A DNA stretch of 64,000 nt, taken from Gaertneriomyces semiglobifer (Eukaryota; Chytridiomycota; Chytridiomycetes; Spizellomycetales; Spizellomycetaceae). The stretch covers positions 868,001-932,000 of the forward strand of contig JAHLKF010000002.1 in the NCBI GenBank assembly GCA_025558075.1, given 5' to 3'. The notes under the pieces were generated by a model, which ran no database searches, had not been told where the DNA came from, and worked only from the letters and a program-made list of their open reading frames with translations. Positions 21,841-32,214 of this stretch are shown here, in pieces (position 1 is the stretch's first letter; every line of letters begins with the position of its first letter). The translations under genes and the position numbers were made by a program.

Positions 21841-24800
21841 TCAGACCAGCTCCGATTCGTCCATGGGATCATCAATTAACTCTTCCGCAGAATCGTCACC
21901 GGCGTCAAGGTCCGCATCACGGCCCACGGCATCACTCACATCAGGTGGTAAAAGCGGTATTCCCATCGGAGGGAAAGTCACAATATCAGGCTCTCCAAAA
22001 TCGGGTGATAAAACCGGCTCTCCCATTGCAGGAAATGTTGTCGCGCCGAGGTCCATATCGGACGCCGCAGCGTGCGACGATAACGCGGCGGTTGTTAAAG
22101 CTACGCTTTCAAGATCATCACCCACTGCAGCGGGGTCCTGGCTGGAAGGATCTTCGTTTGTTGGTATGATCGTGCTCTGGTGCATGAAGCGAACACTGAT
22201 GGCGTGCCCCATGGCATGTCTGGTGATCTCCGTAATGGCCTCGCCAGACGATTCCGTTATAAGACTCACACCTGTGGTTACCTCGACATTCGCGACTTCG
22301 AGTTCCTCTTCGCTATCGTAAAACTCATCGTCGCTATCTTCACTCTCTTCTGCAATCACAGCGGTGGCACCCGGTATGTTTGCTTGAATACTGCTCAAAG
22401 GACTGCTCGTCGTCGTCACAACCGGATCATCAGCAACGGCATCCTTCGGGTTGCTTTGGTATTGTGGCTCTTCAATAAGCGACGTCGCCTCAATATCGGT
22501 AATCATGGGATCAGTCACATCACTCACTGTGGAAACCACTGCTTCTTGAACATCACGGGTAGATCCGTCGTGGGTGTCCTCATCGTCATGGTCGTTGTCC
22601 GAAACACTCTGCCGCAGGGTCTCTGCAATGACTTCGTTCTCAACGCCGGTTTGTTCGACAACTGCTGGTATATTATGATGATCGTCAAAGCAGTCAAAGT
22701 CATCATCGATGGGTGACTCTTCTACTTCCGACCTACTCTGTGACTCCAACTTGTCTTCTTCACTCATGTCCGATTCTGAGTCCACCACGATGGTCTCTGT
22801 CGCTTGCGTTAAAAGCGGTTCGTCTTCCTCGGAGCCCTCCGTCGCATGCGGTGCAGCGGGTTCTTCATCATCAGAGACATCGGAGACGGTGCTGTCCTCT
22901 TGCTCATGCGTTGTGTCCGTGCTGTCGCTTGATGCATCGCCGTCATCATCTTTGCTGGTACCAGCAGGAACAACACCACTATCACTCAGATTTTCGATCT
23001 CCTCAGTATCGTCGAACGTAAAATCCGGGTTACTATAGTCTGATTCTGTGTCGGTGGTATCCCCATCACCCACGGAGAATGTATCGTCGTCACTCAATTC
23101 ATCATCGTCATCATCCGAGTCAAAGAGTGGTCCGACCTGCTTTGCCCCGTAAACAGGGACAGGTCGCGCATTTTCATCGCCAACATCCATAGGCTCCTCA
23201 CGCTTCCATGCACTGACAGGCCTTGCGACATATCGCTTCAAAGCACTCCCTACTTGCTCGAGCTGCCGCCACATCTTGTCCTGGTCAATGGGGTTCGGCA
23301 TAAGTCTAAGTCCTGAGAAGAACTCTTCCGTACGATAGGGATACGTCGTATCTTCTGCTAGCCAGCGACGGAAGTTGTTGATTTGCGTCGAGTTAAAGAA
23401 GCGATGGCATTTATCCTTGCGCAAGAGTTTGTAGAGATTCGTATACACAATGATCAAGAACTTTCTGGGTATCCGCGCTCCTGCCTGCCACAGATGCCAA
23501 CCTGCTGCTTTATATTCTTCGTCTGTGTATGCCACTATAAATTGGCGAAGGTGAGACAACACACGTAGATGGCCACTCCAAGAAAGTACATCGTCATCCC
23601 AATCGCACGGGAAATCAAGTATAACGTTCTGATTACAGCCATTCTGGAGGTATGCTTGAAGAGCCTCCTCAACCAAAAGTGCACACTTCAACCCCGCCTC
23701 AGCCCGAATGAAGTGCTCAAGAGCTTCAGCTTTCCGTCCGCAGGCGTATCGTTTGCGGGCAATAATACGGTGGAGCTCTCGCCGAGTCTTTTCCAAACAG
23801 CAATCCTCGCAAAAGCGAACCAACGTGTCGATGCGTTCGTCACATGTTAATGGTATACGTAATATGAACTCTTCCACCTCGGGCCCGAACGTTGGACAAT
23901 ACGCCATGTATTCGAGACCAGTCGCGAGCAAGCTCGGATGAGATACCAAAGCCTTGGCATACCTCATTAAGACCCGCTCGCATTCTTGTGCGGCACTGGT
24001 GGATGCCTCTTTAGCAATCAAGCGGGTCATATCCATATCGAGAACCTCAGCGCGGCAGAACAGGTCCATGACATGTGCCAATAGCCATATAGTATCCTCC
24101 TCGCAATCCGCCAAGAGTCCAATCACATCTAAAAAGCGCCCCTCCATTACGGCCTCATCTATCTGGTCACCAAGGTCAGATACTTCAGCGAGGGAGCTTG
24201 ACGATGAGCCCTGTTTGAGGTCATGGATGATATCTTTCAAACCCTCCGGCTTGACGACGAAATACTCGAAGCATATTCGGCCAACAAGCGCCTCCCGCCA
24301 ATCTCGGGAAGCTGTTACGATTGACTCTGTGTCACCAGCCAAAATTCCGATTGCAAGATCAAAGCCGTCGTCCACCCTCTGCCTGTGTCGCTGATGAGTG
24401 AGGAAGCTTTCGGCTAACGATTTTACGTGTCTCTCTCTCCACTGTGCCATATCGATTTTGAAATTACTTGGAAATGCGTAGGAACTTGGTATGGGCATAC
24501 TCTCGAACACGGTGAGAAACTGACTCACGAACGAGCGCGGAACATTGACATCTGGGTGTCGGCTGAGAAGACTGCTGACATAGTGAAACTGGCCACGAAT
24601 TAGATACTGATAGATACAAGTCCAGTAGCCAGGATGCGTCCGAGGCGTTTGTGATTCCAGTATAGACGAGAATAGCGCGGCATCGACCGGATAACTCTCG
24701 ACTAACCATTGCTGCATGCATTCATACGTGTAGTACCACGGTTGTGCTCCTTCAGCAGTGTGTAGCGGCAGTTCCGGTACCACATGCAGTGCTTCAAATA

Positions 24801-25179
24801 GTTGAAGTAGACTGTGGCCAACGGTGCAAACGGATGGATCGCCCTTTTCGACAAAAGTGGAATTATGGTCCTTAATCGCGGCTCGGTAGTTGCTACTAGC
24901 GGCAGCTACAAGCTCCAATGCACTCTCATCGTCTTCGGTGTCCAAGGTACCCCCATACCCTAGTTCTTCTTCTGCCATTGTTTGAAGATCCATGAAGATG
25001 TCGTGTAGATCCAAGAGCAATGGTACCCAGTAATTTGGGATAACCGGACACTGGAGACATCGAAGAACGCCATTCTCCTGTTCAATTCTCGCGTTATCCC
25101 ATGGCGAAAAAGCAATCCTCTTCTGTATGCTGGTTGAAATCTTGCCGAGTGATGGGTCAAAGCTTTTACGCGAATACAT
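21841..25179 (-). CDS. NUP85: Nucleoporin Nup85 with long acidic C-terminal extension
   Basis: An intronless frame of 1112 codons. Residues ~1-660 show the Nup85 helical (ACE1) pattern: DLHDIFMDLQTMAEEELGYG, HPGYWTCIYQYLIRGQFHYV, LEYMAYCPTFGPEVEEFILR and AEALEHFIRAEAGLKCALLV. Nup85 is a subunit of the Y (Nup84/107) complex of the nuclear pore scaffold. From about residue 683 to the end (~430 residues) the chain is Asp/Glu/Ser/Thr-rich and probably disordered (FDSDDDDDELSDDDTFSVGD); this tail is not part of the usual family. The true N-terminus may lie further upstream, since another coding-like frame (IAVVKEIIKKNPVQRHVVLS) continues to about 25350. Confidence 0.8.
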   Translation of the reverse strand: MYSRKSFDPSLGKISTSIQKRIAFSPWDNARIEQENGVLRCLQCPVIPNYWVPLLLDLHDIFMDLQTMAEEELGYGGTLDTEDDESALELVAAASSNYRAAIKDHNSTFVEKGDPSVCTVGHSLLQLFEALHVVPELPLHTAEGAQPWYYTYECMQQWLVESYPVDAALFSSILESQTPRTHPGYWTCIYQYLIRGQFHYVSSLLSRHPDVNVPRSFVSQFLTVFESMPIPSSYAFPSNFKIDMAQWRERHVKSLAESFLTHQRHRQRVDDGFDLAIGILAGDTESIVTASRDWREALVGRICFEYFVVKPEGLKDIIHDLKQGSSSSSLAEVSDLGDQIDEAVMEGRFLDVIGLLADCEEDTIWLLAHVMDLFCRAEVLDMDMTRLIAKEASTSAAQECERVLMRYAKALVSHPSLLATGLEYMAYCPTFGPEVEEFILRIPLTCDERIDTLVRFCEDCCLEKTRRELHRIIARKRYACGRKAEALEHFIRAEAGLKCALLVEEALQAYLQNGCNQNVILDFPCDWDDDVLSWSGHLRVLSHLRQFIVAYTDEEYKAAGWHLWQAGARIPRKFLIIVYTNLYKLLRKDKCHRFFNSTQINNFRRWLAEDTTYPYRTEEFFSGLRLMPNPIDQDKMWRQLEQVGSALKRYVARPVSAWKREEPMDVGDENARPVPVYGAKQVGPLFDSDDDDDELSDDDTFSVGDGDTTDTESDYSNPDFTFDDTEEIENLSDSGVVPAGTSKDDDGDASSDSTDTTHEQEDSTVSDVSDDEEPAAPHATEGSEEDEPLLTQATETIVVDSESDMSEEDKLESQSRSEVEESPIDDDFDCFDDHHNIPAVVEQTGVENEVIAETLRQSVSDNDHDDEDTHDGSTRDVQEAVVSTVSDVTDPMITDIEATSLIEEPQYQSNPKDAVADDPVVTTTSSPLSSIQANIPGATAVIAEESEDSDDEFYDSEEELEVANVEVTTGVSLITESSGEAITEITRHAMGHAISVRFMHQSTIIPTNEDPSSQDPAAVGDDLESVALTTAALSSHAAASDMDLGATTFPAMGEPVLSPDFGEPDIVTFPPMGIPLLPPDVSDAVGRDADLDAGDDSAEELIDDPMDESELV

Positions 25180-25618
25180 ATTGGAAAGCTGCCACAGGAG
25201 GCCGAAAGAACTACGTGACGTTGAACGGGGTTCTTTTTAATGATCTCCTTAACCACTGCAATGGGAGAACGTCGCACGGACGCAATAGGAGGGGAGACGA
25301 AGAACTGGCAAATCCAAGCGATCCACTTTTGAACAGAATCAAAATCAACGGTGGTAAAGGCAACTCAAGCACTAGAATTGACAATTCCACAGCAAAACGT
25401 CCCCCCTCGCTCACACCCCTCTGCTTGATCGCTTGAGTAGCAGCGGTATCCTCATCCAGATTCGCTAACTTTTCATGCGTTCAAACTCGCAAACTCGCAA
25501 CGGATCTTTACAAGTTGACAATCTCGGCGGCACAGTCATGCTAACCACATCGTATAAAAGGCCGTCGAGCTGCAGCACAGCGAAGCACTACGTGGCGAAC
25601 GAAAACGGTTCAGCAGCC
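25180..25618. promoter_or_regulatory. Divergent promoter between Nup85 and Sec22
   Basis: A head-to-head intergenic region. A cgtataaaag TATA-like word lies at about 25551-25560, ~60 bases before the Sec22 ATG. A GGCACAG word occurs at about 25530. A coding-like minus frame near 25200-25350 may be an unmodelled 5' exon of Nup85. Confidence 0.4.
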
Positions 25619-26477
25619 ATGGTGAAGACGACTATCATAGCACGAGTGGCCGATGGGCTGCCGCTCGCTGCTTCTATGGACGATGAAGAGGTACGCTCAT
25701 GTCCATGTGCGTTATGTGGCCGCCAGTTGGCTGATACGCCGTTTTCCCGCTCCATCAGTCCGCAGACCTTACCGAGTATAAGACACAAGCGAAGATGTTA
25801 TTCAAGCGCCTGTCACCGCAGTCGGACTTGAGATGCTCCATTGAAACAGGAAACTATGTTTTCCAGTAAGTCACCATAACGGGGATTGCTTCGGCACATA
25901 TCGCACGAGAAGTTCATCTGACTGTGGACGTGGCCATAACTTAGTTACCTCATCGAGTTTGGAGTATGCTACCTATGTCTATGTGACCGATCGTATCCAA
26001 AAAAGCTTGCCTTTGCCTACTTGGAAGAACTGCAAAAGGAATTTCAGGACAAGTATGGAAGCGAAGTCGGAACAGTGGCCAGACCATACGCATTCGTTGC
26101 GTTCGACACCTTCATACAGAAGACCAAAAAGCAGTATAAGGACACACGCACCCAGAAGAACCTGCACAAGTTAAACGAAGACTTGCACGACGTTACCCGG
26201 ATCATGACGAAAAACATTCAAGATGTGTTGGGACGAGGCGAGGCGTTAGATCGTGAGTGCGACCGCGCTGCAAGTCGTCGAGCCACTGGCCTGGTTACTG
26301 ACCTTGAAGTGACCAGGAATGTCGACGGTATCAAAGGAGCTAAGCGACAAGTCAAAGACATACCTGAAACAGGCCAAGAGACTGAATCTGCAAGCTTTAT
26401 ATCAAAAGTATGGACCTCCTGTGATTGTGCTGTCCATTGTATTGTTCGTAGTGTATCTACGTTTTTGGTGGTGGTAG
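25619..26477 (+). CDS. SEC22: ER-Golgi R-SNARE Sec22
   Basis: Exons 25619-25690, 25759-25865, 25945-26252 and 26317-26477 give about 215 residues. The N-terminal longin domain includes [40 protein letters not shown] and [19 protein letters not shown]. The SNARE motif follows ([20 protein letters not shown], with the zero-layer Arg in [10 protein letters not shown]). A C-terminal anchor reads [20 protein letters not shown]. It mediates vesicle fusion between ER and Golgi. The last intron was chosen to restore the SNARE-anchor frame. Confidence 0.93.
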
Positions 26478-26631
26478 GCCGAGTGGGATGGAATAAACAT
26501 TTGTCGGTTAACCTCGAGGGTGATGACCCATTGATCAACAGTCGCAAACCTCCAGTTCTCCGCAATCAAGGGCACGAACTCATTTCCAGAGCGGTGGGAA
26601 GATTCATGTCATTGGTTATCTATGCACCAAC

Positions 26632-27421
26632 TCACAGCACCCCACATGCTACCACCGTCACCTTCTCCTTTGGACTCTCTCCGTCGACTTCCACGGCCTC
26701 TATTAGCTCCAGAACATCCCATCCCTCCTTGACCTTTCCAAAAGCAACATATCGTCCTTTCAACTTCTCCCCATCCCCTAAACACACGAAGAACTGACTA
26801 CTATTGCTATTCTTCCCGCGATTGGCCATTCCCAACGTTCCCCGTTCGAACGGGATCTTCAACCCAGGTTTTTCATCAGAGAACGTGGGACCGTAGATGC
26901 TTTCGCCTCCTGAACCGTCAAAGCGGGTCACATCTCCCCCCTGGAAAATGAACTTTGGGACTAAACGATGGATCGGTGTGTTCGCATAATGTAGTGGTTT
27001 CCTCTACAAAGAAACAAAAAACAGTCAGATCTATTACCAGCGAATCATATGAGCACACTTTTGGGCCCTAATCAGTACTCACGACGGTACATACAGTAGT
27101 TTTTGAGATCTTGAACCCCTGAGATATCGCCACAAAGTTTTCCGCCGTCTTTTTACATTCCTCAAATAACTCAAAGACTATCCGTCCGCCCTTCATTTCA
27201 CCGGGATGATTGAATGAGACGGCAGTAGCATCCCCCTTCCATAGATCTTTAACCAAGTCCTTTTGCCAGTCTTCCAGTTTCTCGACGGAATCGGTCCCGA
27301 TCTCGCCTGCGTGCTGGGCGACAAAGGTGCATGTGGCGTTGTATGCTTCCAAGAGTGAGGCATGGTGAGCCGGATCACCTATCCGGATATCGAGATAGAC
27401 GACGGGAAGGGTGGAAGGCAT
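26632..27421 (-). CDS. Cyclophilin-type peptidyl-prolyl isomerase with N-terminal extension
   Basis: Exons (minus) 27421-27083 and 27003-26632 give about 236 residues. The cyclophilin core contains [59 protein letters not shown] and [20 protein letters not shown]. The catalytic Arg of HRLVPKF and the QGGD block are present, so cis-trans proline isomerase activity is expected. About 70 residues precede the core ([20 protein letters not shown]) and are not typical of PPIH/CypA. It is convergent with Sec22. Confidence 0.85.
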
Positions 27422-28592
27422 TTAACGAGAATTGCAGGGATTATCGTTGCAGCGGGGTGTTGTTTGGCGAGATCACCACGGATGCTGAAAACCAGTGAAC
27501 ACTGCTTTTTCGTCCTGGGAAATCGACCAAGGCTACGAATGGGTTTTATGTAGTTTCCTTAACATGGCCGAGTCGACAGCAACCAAATAGGGCTCTATGA
27601 CGACCATTGAAAGGGTTTGGAAACGGTTTACACCTTGATTTGGACCCCATGCACACTGATGATCACCAATCATCTCGGGCTTTAGAGCAAATGGACCCAA
27701 TCCTTCCCATAAACCAGTACCCAGAGTCGTTGAGCGCCTTCCGGCAGCCCATAACACTCTTGGTCCACCATGCCATGCTAAACCCATACATTCACTATTA
27801 AAACATCCGCCCATTTCCGGAAACACCAATACCGCTTCGCAGTACAACGGCCCCGTTCGAAAGCCCCATAACATCAGGCCTCTATAACGGTGAAAAGAAA
27901 GGCAATTGAGCAAAAAAACGTACTCCTTTGAGAGCTTTCGGTTTGTGAGTTTTGCAAGACAATTTGGCAAGCGGAGGCGCGAAAGCAACAATTCGGTTCG
28001 ACACAAGTAATAGTAGGATCCCCGGAATTCTTGGGACAGAGAGCGAGAGAGAGAGTTCCATACCCTTTACACACAGATATCTCTCTATTCAGCAATCTAA
28101 GGTTGGGGGACCCCCTTCTTCTAGGGGGAACGAAGAAGAAGAAAGCTTGGTTTAAGGTGCCAGCCAGGAAGGGGGGGTTGTGTTATATCCCAGGTTGGGG
28201 GTTGGTTTTGGCATATGAGGCGATGGGAGGTGGAAAGGACGCGGGAACCGCCGTCGTAACACCCTGGCAGAATGGTTTAGAAGGAAGCACGAATGGAGCT
28301 ATGAATGGACTCATTATGAGACGGGATAGTTTTGATAGTGGTGGCGAGTAAGTAAATGTCCAAGATGTGTTGCTCGTTCAAGTGTTTTGCATATGCGCGG
28401 TTCAACACCCCCGCGAAGGGAGGTTGCATAAGGATTGATGTTAATGCGTCCTGTGGACCTACAAAAATGAGGAGTTCGCTGCCCATCTGGTTGATTGTAG
28501 AGTGGATCTTTGTCTGGTGCCGAGATCTGTTAGGCATATACTAGGTTTTCGCGACATGACTACTTTCGAAACTGATGCCCCCACTCTCATTG
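27422..28592. other. Intergenic or unresolved gene region
   Basis: A minus-strand frame (28006-27533, 157 codons, with GLWEGLGPFALKPEMIGDHQ) and another at 28537-28277 (MGSELLIFVGPQDALTSILM in its C-terminal part) are coding-like but unrecognised. They might be exons of one gene. On the plus strand an open frame 28031-28351 ends at a perfect GTAAGT, a possible 5' exon of the Sgf11 gene. I could not settle which is real. Confidence 0.3.
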
Positions 28593-30053
28593 ATGCTCAG
28601 AACACCCTTGGACAAGTTGGATACTCCTGCCGAAAAGGACGAGATAGTCGCGCTCATAAGCTCCCTATCCGACGAAGAAAAAGCACACCTGGTGAGAAAA
28701 TCAGCATCATCAGCACAAACTCAAAAGTGGTCCGCGTCTTTTACACATCCTTTTCGGAATTTCCCCCTCCAGGCGGCATTGGCATTTGATGATATTCTGT
28801 CAGAGTGCTTGCAAGAGGTTGCTTTTGAAGCGCATAGAGATGACCGACGCAGACACAGTCCCTGTCAAGTATGTCACACAAAGTAAGTGGTGATGCCATG
28901 TTCGCATTTCGGTGTTGGGGAGGGAGTAACGAAACGCTAACGTGCGACAACCACTTGCTCCTTTTCGTCAAACAGATGTCTATCATACCGTAAGTTTCGT
29001 GACAAGCCAGATTTGCACTTTGTTCAAAACTCTTTCAAGGAACAGCAAAGTTTAACATACTTTTCTTTGTCGTTTTAGATTCCAAAGAACCAGGCAAAGA
29101 CATCTTCCGTCTCCCGATCGGCGACAAGAACTCGATCACGGAAAAGTTCCAATGCTACAAATGCAACTCGTGGTATCCAGCAGGCCGGTATGCTCCACAT
29201 CTTGAAAAGTGTTTGGGGTTTGGTGGACGAGCACAATCCAGATCATCCAGTCGCAGGTATGACCGCATACTATCATCGGTCCATTGGTATGAAAGCTCAC
29301 AGTGACATTAATATTACTATGTGTTGTTTTGTTGCTAGACCTGGGACGGATCGCGCCTCGTCGTCCCCGCTTGGTGCAGAATCAGATAGTGACTCTGTGG
29401 CAACCGTCAACGAAAAGCGAGGTATGTATGACACAGGGATGTGCAGCAACACAGCTACAAACACTGGTCTCATTCATCGTCGTTTTTGGTAGGCATTAAA
29501 CGGAAGGAACCGTCTTTACGCAAATCTCTAGGGAAAAAAATCAAGACTGGTATAATCCTTTTCCATTGGATTACTGCTTCTCACCATTTCCTCCCCAACT
29601 TAAAAATCGTAACTCTTTTTCTAGCGGCGGACGGAACTCATCATGTAACAGTCGTAAGTTCCAAACAGACATTGCACATACCAAAAATGCCAGCGTAGTG
29701 CTTTACTAAACTATCTTTTTTTTTCGCATCTCACAGCCCCATTCAGATTCCGTGGCGTCATCTCCTCCACGATCAGCATCACCCCTCAGCGAAGCATCAC
29801 CGCCTCCAGCAGCACCCCGAATGTACGGTGATAAACGCCTCCCCATGTCGTCGTCAGATGACTATATCGGTAAGCCCAAAAACAAGCTCCCCTTTTTGGG
29901 GTAGATGATTTTCGAACTACCGTTGTTGTACTATCGTGACTGAACTCCTTTTTTTGTTTTTTTTTGTGGGGTTTGGGAACATTAGCGGATGTGGATGGTG
30001 ATGCAGACGCTTTGGGAAGTGAAGATGATGATCAAGACAGTACCTGGCGATGA
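28593..30053 (+). CDS. SGF11: SAGA-associated factor 11 (Sgf11/ATXN7L3)-like zinc-finger protein
   Basis: Nine exons: 28593-28691, 28773-28882, 28976-28989 (14 nt), 29079-29256, 29339-29421, 29493-29549, 29625-29653, 29737-29869 and 29986-30053, about 256 residues. An N-terminal helix (ALAFDDILSECLQEVAFEAH) matches the segment that joins the deubiquitinase module. The Sgf11 zinc finger reads FQCYKCNSWYPAGRYAPHLE, then KCLGFGGRAQSRSSSR. In SAGA it docks the Ubp8 deubiquitinase on nucleosomes to remove ubiquitin from H2B. The tail is Ser/Asp-rich. The 5' end could include an extra upstream exon. Confidence 0.85.
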
Positions 30054-30753
30054 AAAAAGAAAAAAGAAAAGCGATCATCTTCTAGGTTTTCGTTTCTTAC
30101 TTCGATTTACCTTAACCTTTTCGATTCGACTTGTACATGCTTTTGGAAAAACTTGTAAATATAGATAATGATATCCCCATTTTCAAAAAAAAAAAACACA
30201 TCACACATAATTTGGTTACTTTTTACTTGGTACTGGACATTATGTGGTATCTCTCATTTCGACAGAGTGGAGAATATGATACAAAAACAACCCTTGTTTG
30301 TAGAAACCCGACGCGAAAGTGAATGATTATTTACAGAAAACCGAAAAAAAAATATGTTTAGAAAAGAAAAAACCGCCCCGGAACGATTCGTTGCCGACCA
30401 CGTGTGAGTGAGACGAGACACGAGAGCGAGATTGGTAGCGGGTAAAAACCGGTAGAGAAGAGCTTGTGTGGTGGTGTGGTGTGGAGTGTGTATCATCTTT
30501 CATCCGGCGAAAAACAAGTAAAATCGGGTGTGTGGGTTTGTGAAATAGGGTGGGTTTGTAGGTCTGAGAGGGTTCGTGGTGGTCGTGGTGGTGTATAAAG
30601 CGTGTGTGTGTGGGGGTATTCACCAGTCAAACCATCGTGACCATTCGTCACCAATCGTGACCAATAGCAGGGTATTGCAAACTCCACATTAAGTATCATA
30701 CGGGTAGAACTCAACCCGTCACCCTCACTCCTCGCCCTCACTCGCTCCACCCC
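30054..30753. other. Intergenic, low complexity
   Basis: A/T runs, GT-rich tracts (about 30600-30613) and short direct repeats of tcgtgacca (about 30636-30663). No gene is seen. Confidence 0.5.
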
Positions 30754-31048
30754 TCAAATCGAAGAATAATACTCACTCAACTCGGGATCCTGCAAAAACA
30801 CCATCCCACGATCCATCAACACCGACACACCAAGTGAATTCAACACATCCGTCCCAATGATTCCGTACTGGTATTGAGTAGATCCAAACGCGGAGGGAAG
30901 TTCGAATACGTCTTGGATGAGGTTTTGGCGACCAAAGATCATACAAACAACCGGTGAATACCTAAAAATGCGTAATTACCAAAAAAAGAGGGATTAACAC
31001 AAAAAGGTTAGCAAAAAGGCCGTCACAACGTCAAAAGCACTTTTTAAC

Positions 31049-31080
<32 letters not shown>

Positions 31081-31681
31081 TGTTGATGTGTGTGTGCGTT
31101 TTGCTTTTTGACGCCTTTTTTTTTTTTGGTTTTTTAATTTACCTTTGAACAGGCCCATACCCCGTGTCAGCCTCCCCCATCAACACCAACCCCAACGCAT
31201 CCGCATCCTCCGCTCTCACAAACACGCCTCCCATCGGTTTCATCTGCACGTAGGGTTCGATCTGTATCATGGGTGTTGTATCCAAGTCATCTACATCCTG
31301 TAACGATCCGTAGGAAGAGAGTGGGAGTGGTGAAGAGAGTGTTGATGTTGTGGTGGTGGTGGGTTTGGTGATGGGGATGGGTGCCGTTACATTAAGTGCA
31401 GTCGCAGTCGTAGTCTTATCAATCATATCACCCGTACGAATCGTACTCGTCTTCGTATTTGTGTTGTTAATCGCATTTGTATGACTCCCATTTGATGATC
31501 GTCGCGTCCCACCACCACCACCACCACCACCACCAGGATTCACCAACACGATCGGATGCGACCCCGTCCTAGTCGGTGGCGCAAACGACAACGCAAACGG
31601 ACTCTTGGCGTCAACGCTTCTCGGACTTTTCGAGAAATGGGATGAAGAGAAACGCGTAAAGGATCCTCCGCTTGACATCAT
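30754..31681 (-). CDS. Retropepsin-like protein (single-copy, hypothetical)
   Basis: Exons (minus) 31681-31143 and 30961-30754 give about 248 residues. The N-terminal ~150 residues are Ser/Thr/Asn-rich with a Gly9 tract. The C-terminal part has a DTG triplet (residues 172-174, GEADTGYGPVQ) and later YGIIGTDVLNSLGVSVLMD, which looks like the second conserved block (IIGxDxL) of retroviral-type aspartyl proteases such as Ddi1. The residue after DTG is unusual and no reverse transcriptase lies nearby, so a domesticated or divergent domain is more likely than a retroelement. The frame is open upstream of the chosen ATG. Confidence 0.45.
31046..31098. repeat. GT microsatellite in intron
   Basis: A (GT)n tract of roughly 15 units plus interrupted repeats, inside the intron of the retropepsin-like gene. 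Confidence 0.9.
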
Positions 31682-32214
31682 AAAAAAAAGGGCCGTTAAT
31701 CCGTTTACAATCGGGTTATGACTACTATTAGTTTTTAAGGGAGAGGGGAATGCACCTCCTCTCGCTTTTATATTTGTGAACGGTCGAGCGAAAAAGCCCG
31801 CGGTGAAAGGTTGGGTAAAGCCCGTGTGATATTGATGGTTGTTGTGAAATTTGAAAGCCTCAGCAAAGCGGACTGACGCGTATCGCTTATAATTATTGAG
31901 CGCGCCCAACAAAAAGTCGCGATAAAAATCCGCGCAGATTAAAGAGCAGTTATTAGCAAGAGCCTTGGCGTCAAAGATAATGGCCTGATAAAATAGGCAT
32001 GTAAGGTCTTTTAATTAACTATCACACTGCGAACCAAGTCTATAGATCTACGCAGTCGGATAGGGATGGAAAGACCTGATGATAGCAATTCCGCAAATGA
32101 TAAACACGCACGCTCTCACATGGCGGTTCCCACCCAAACCAAAGAACTCACATAACCACACACATATATATTCAAAAATCCCACAAGACTCCCATCCTAC
32201 ATGCATTACAGTTT
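31682..32214. other. Intergenic
   Basis: Upstream region of the retropepsin-like gene and 3' region of carnitine acetyltransferase. The minus frame stays open to 31912, so a longer N-terminus is possible. No other gene is seen. Confidence 0.4.

Noticed and set aside
22183..23038. Plus-strand ORFs opposite the Nup85 acidic tail
   Set aside because: Shadow frames of Asp/Glu/Ser codons on the minus strand, giving Ser/Val/Leu-rich translations.
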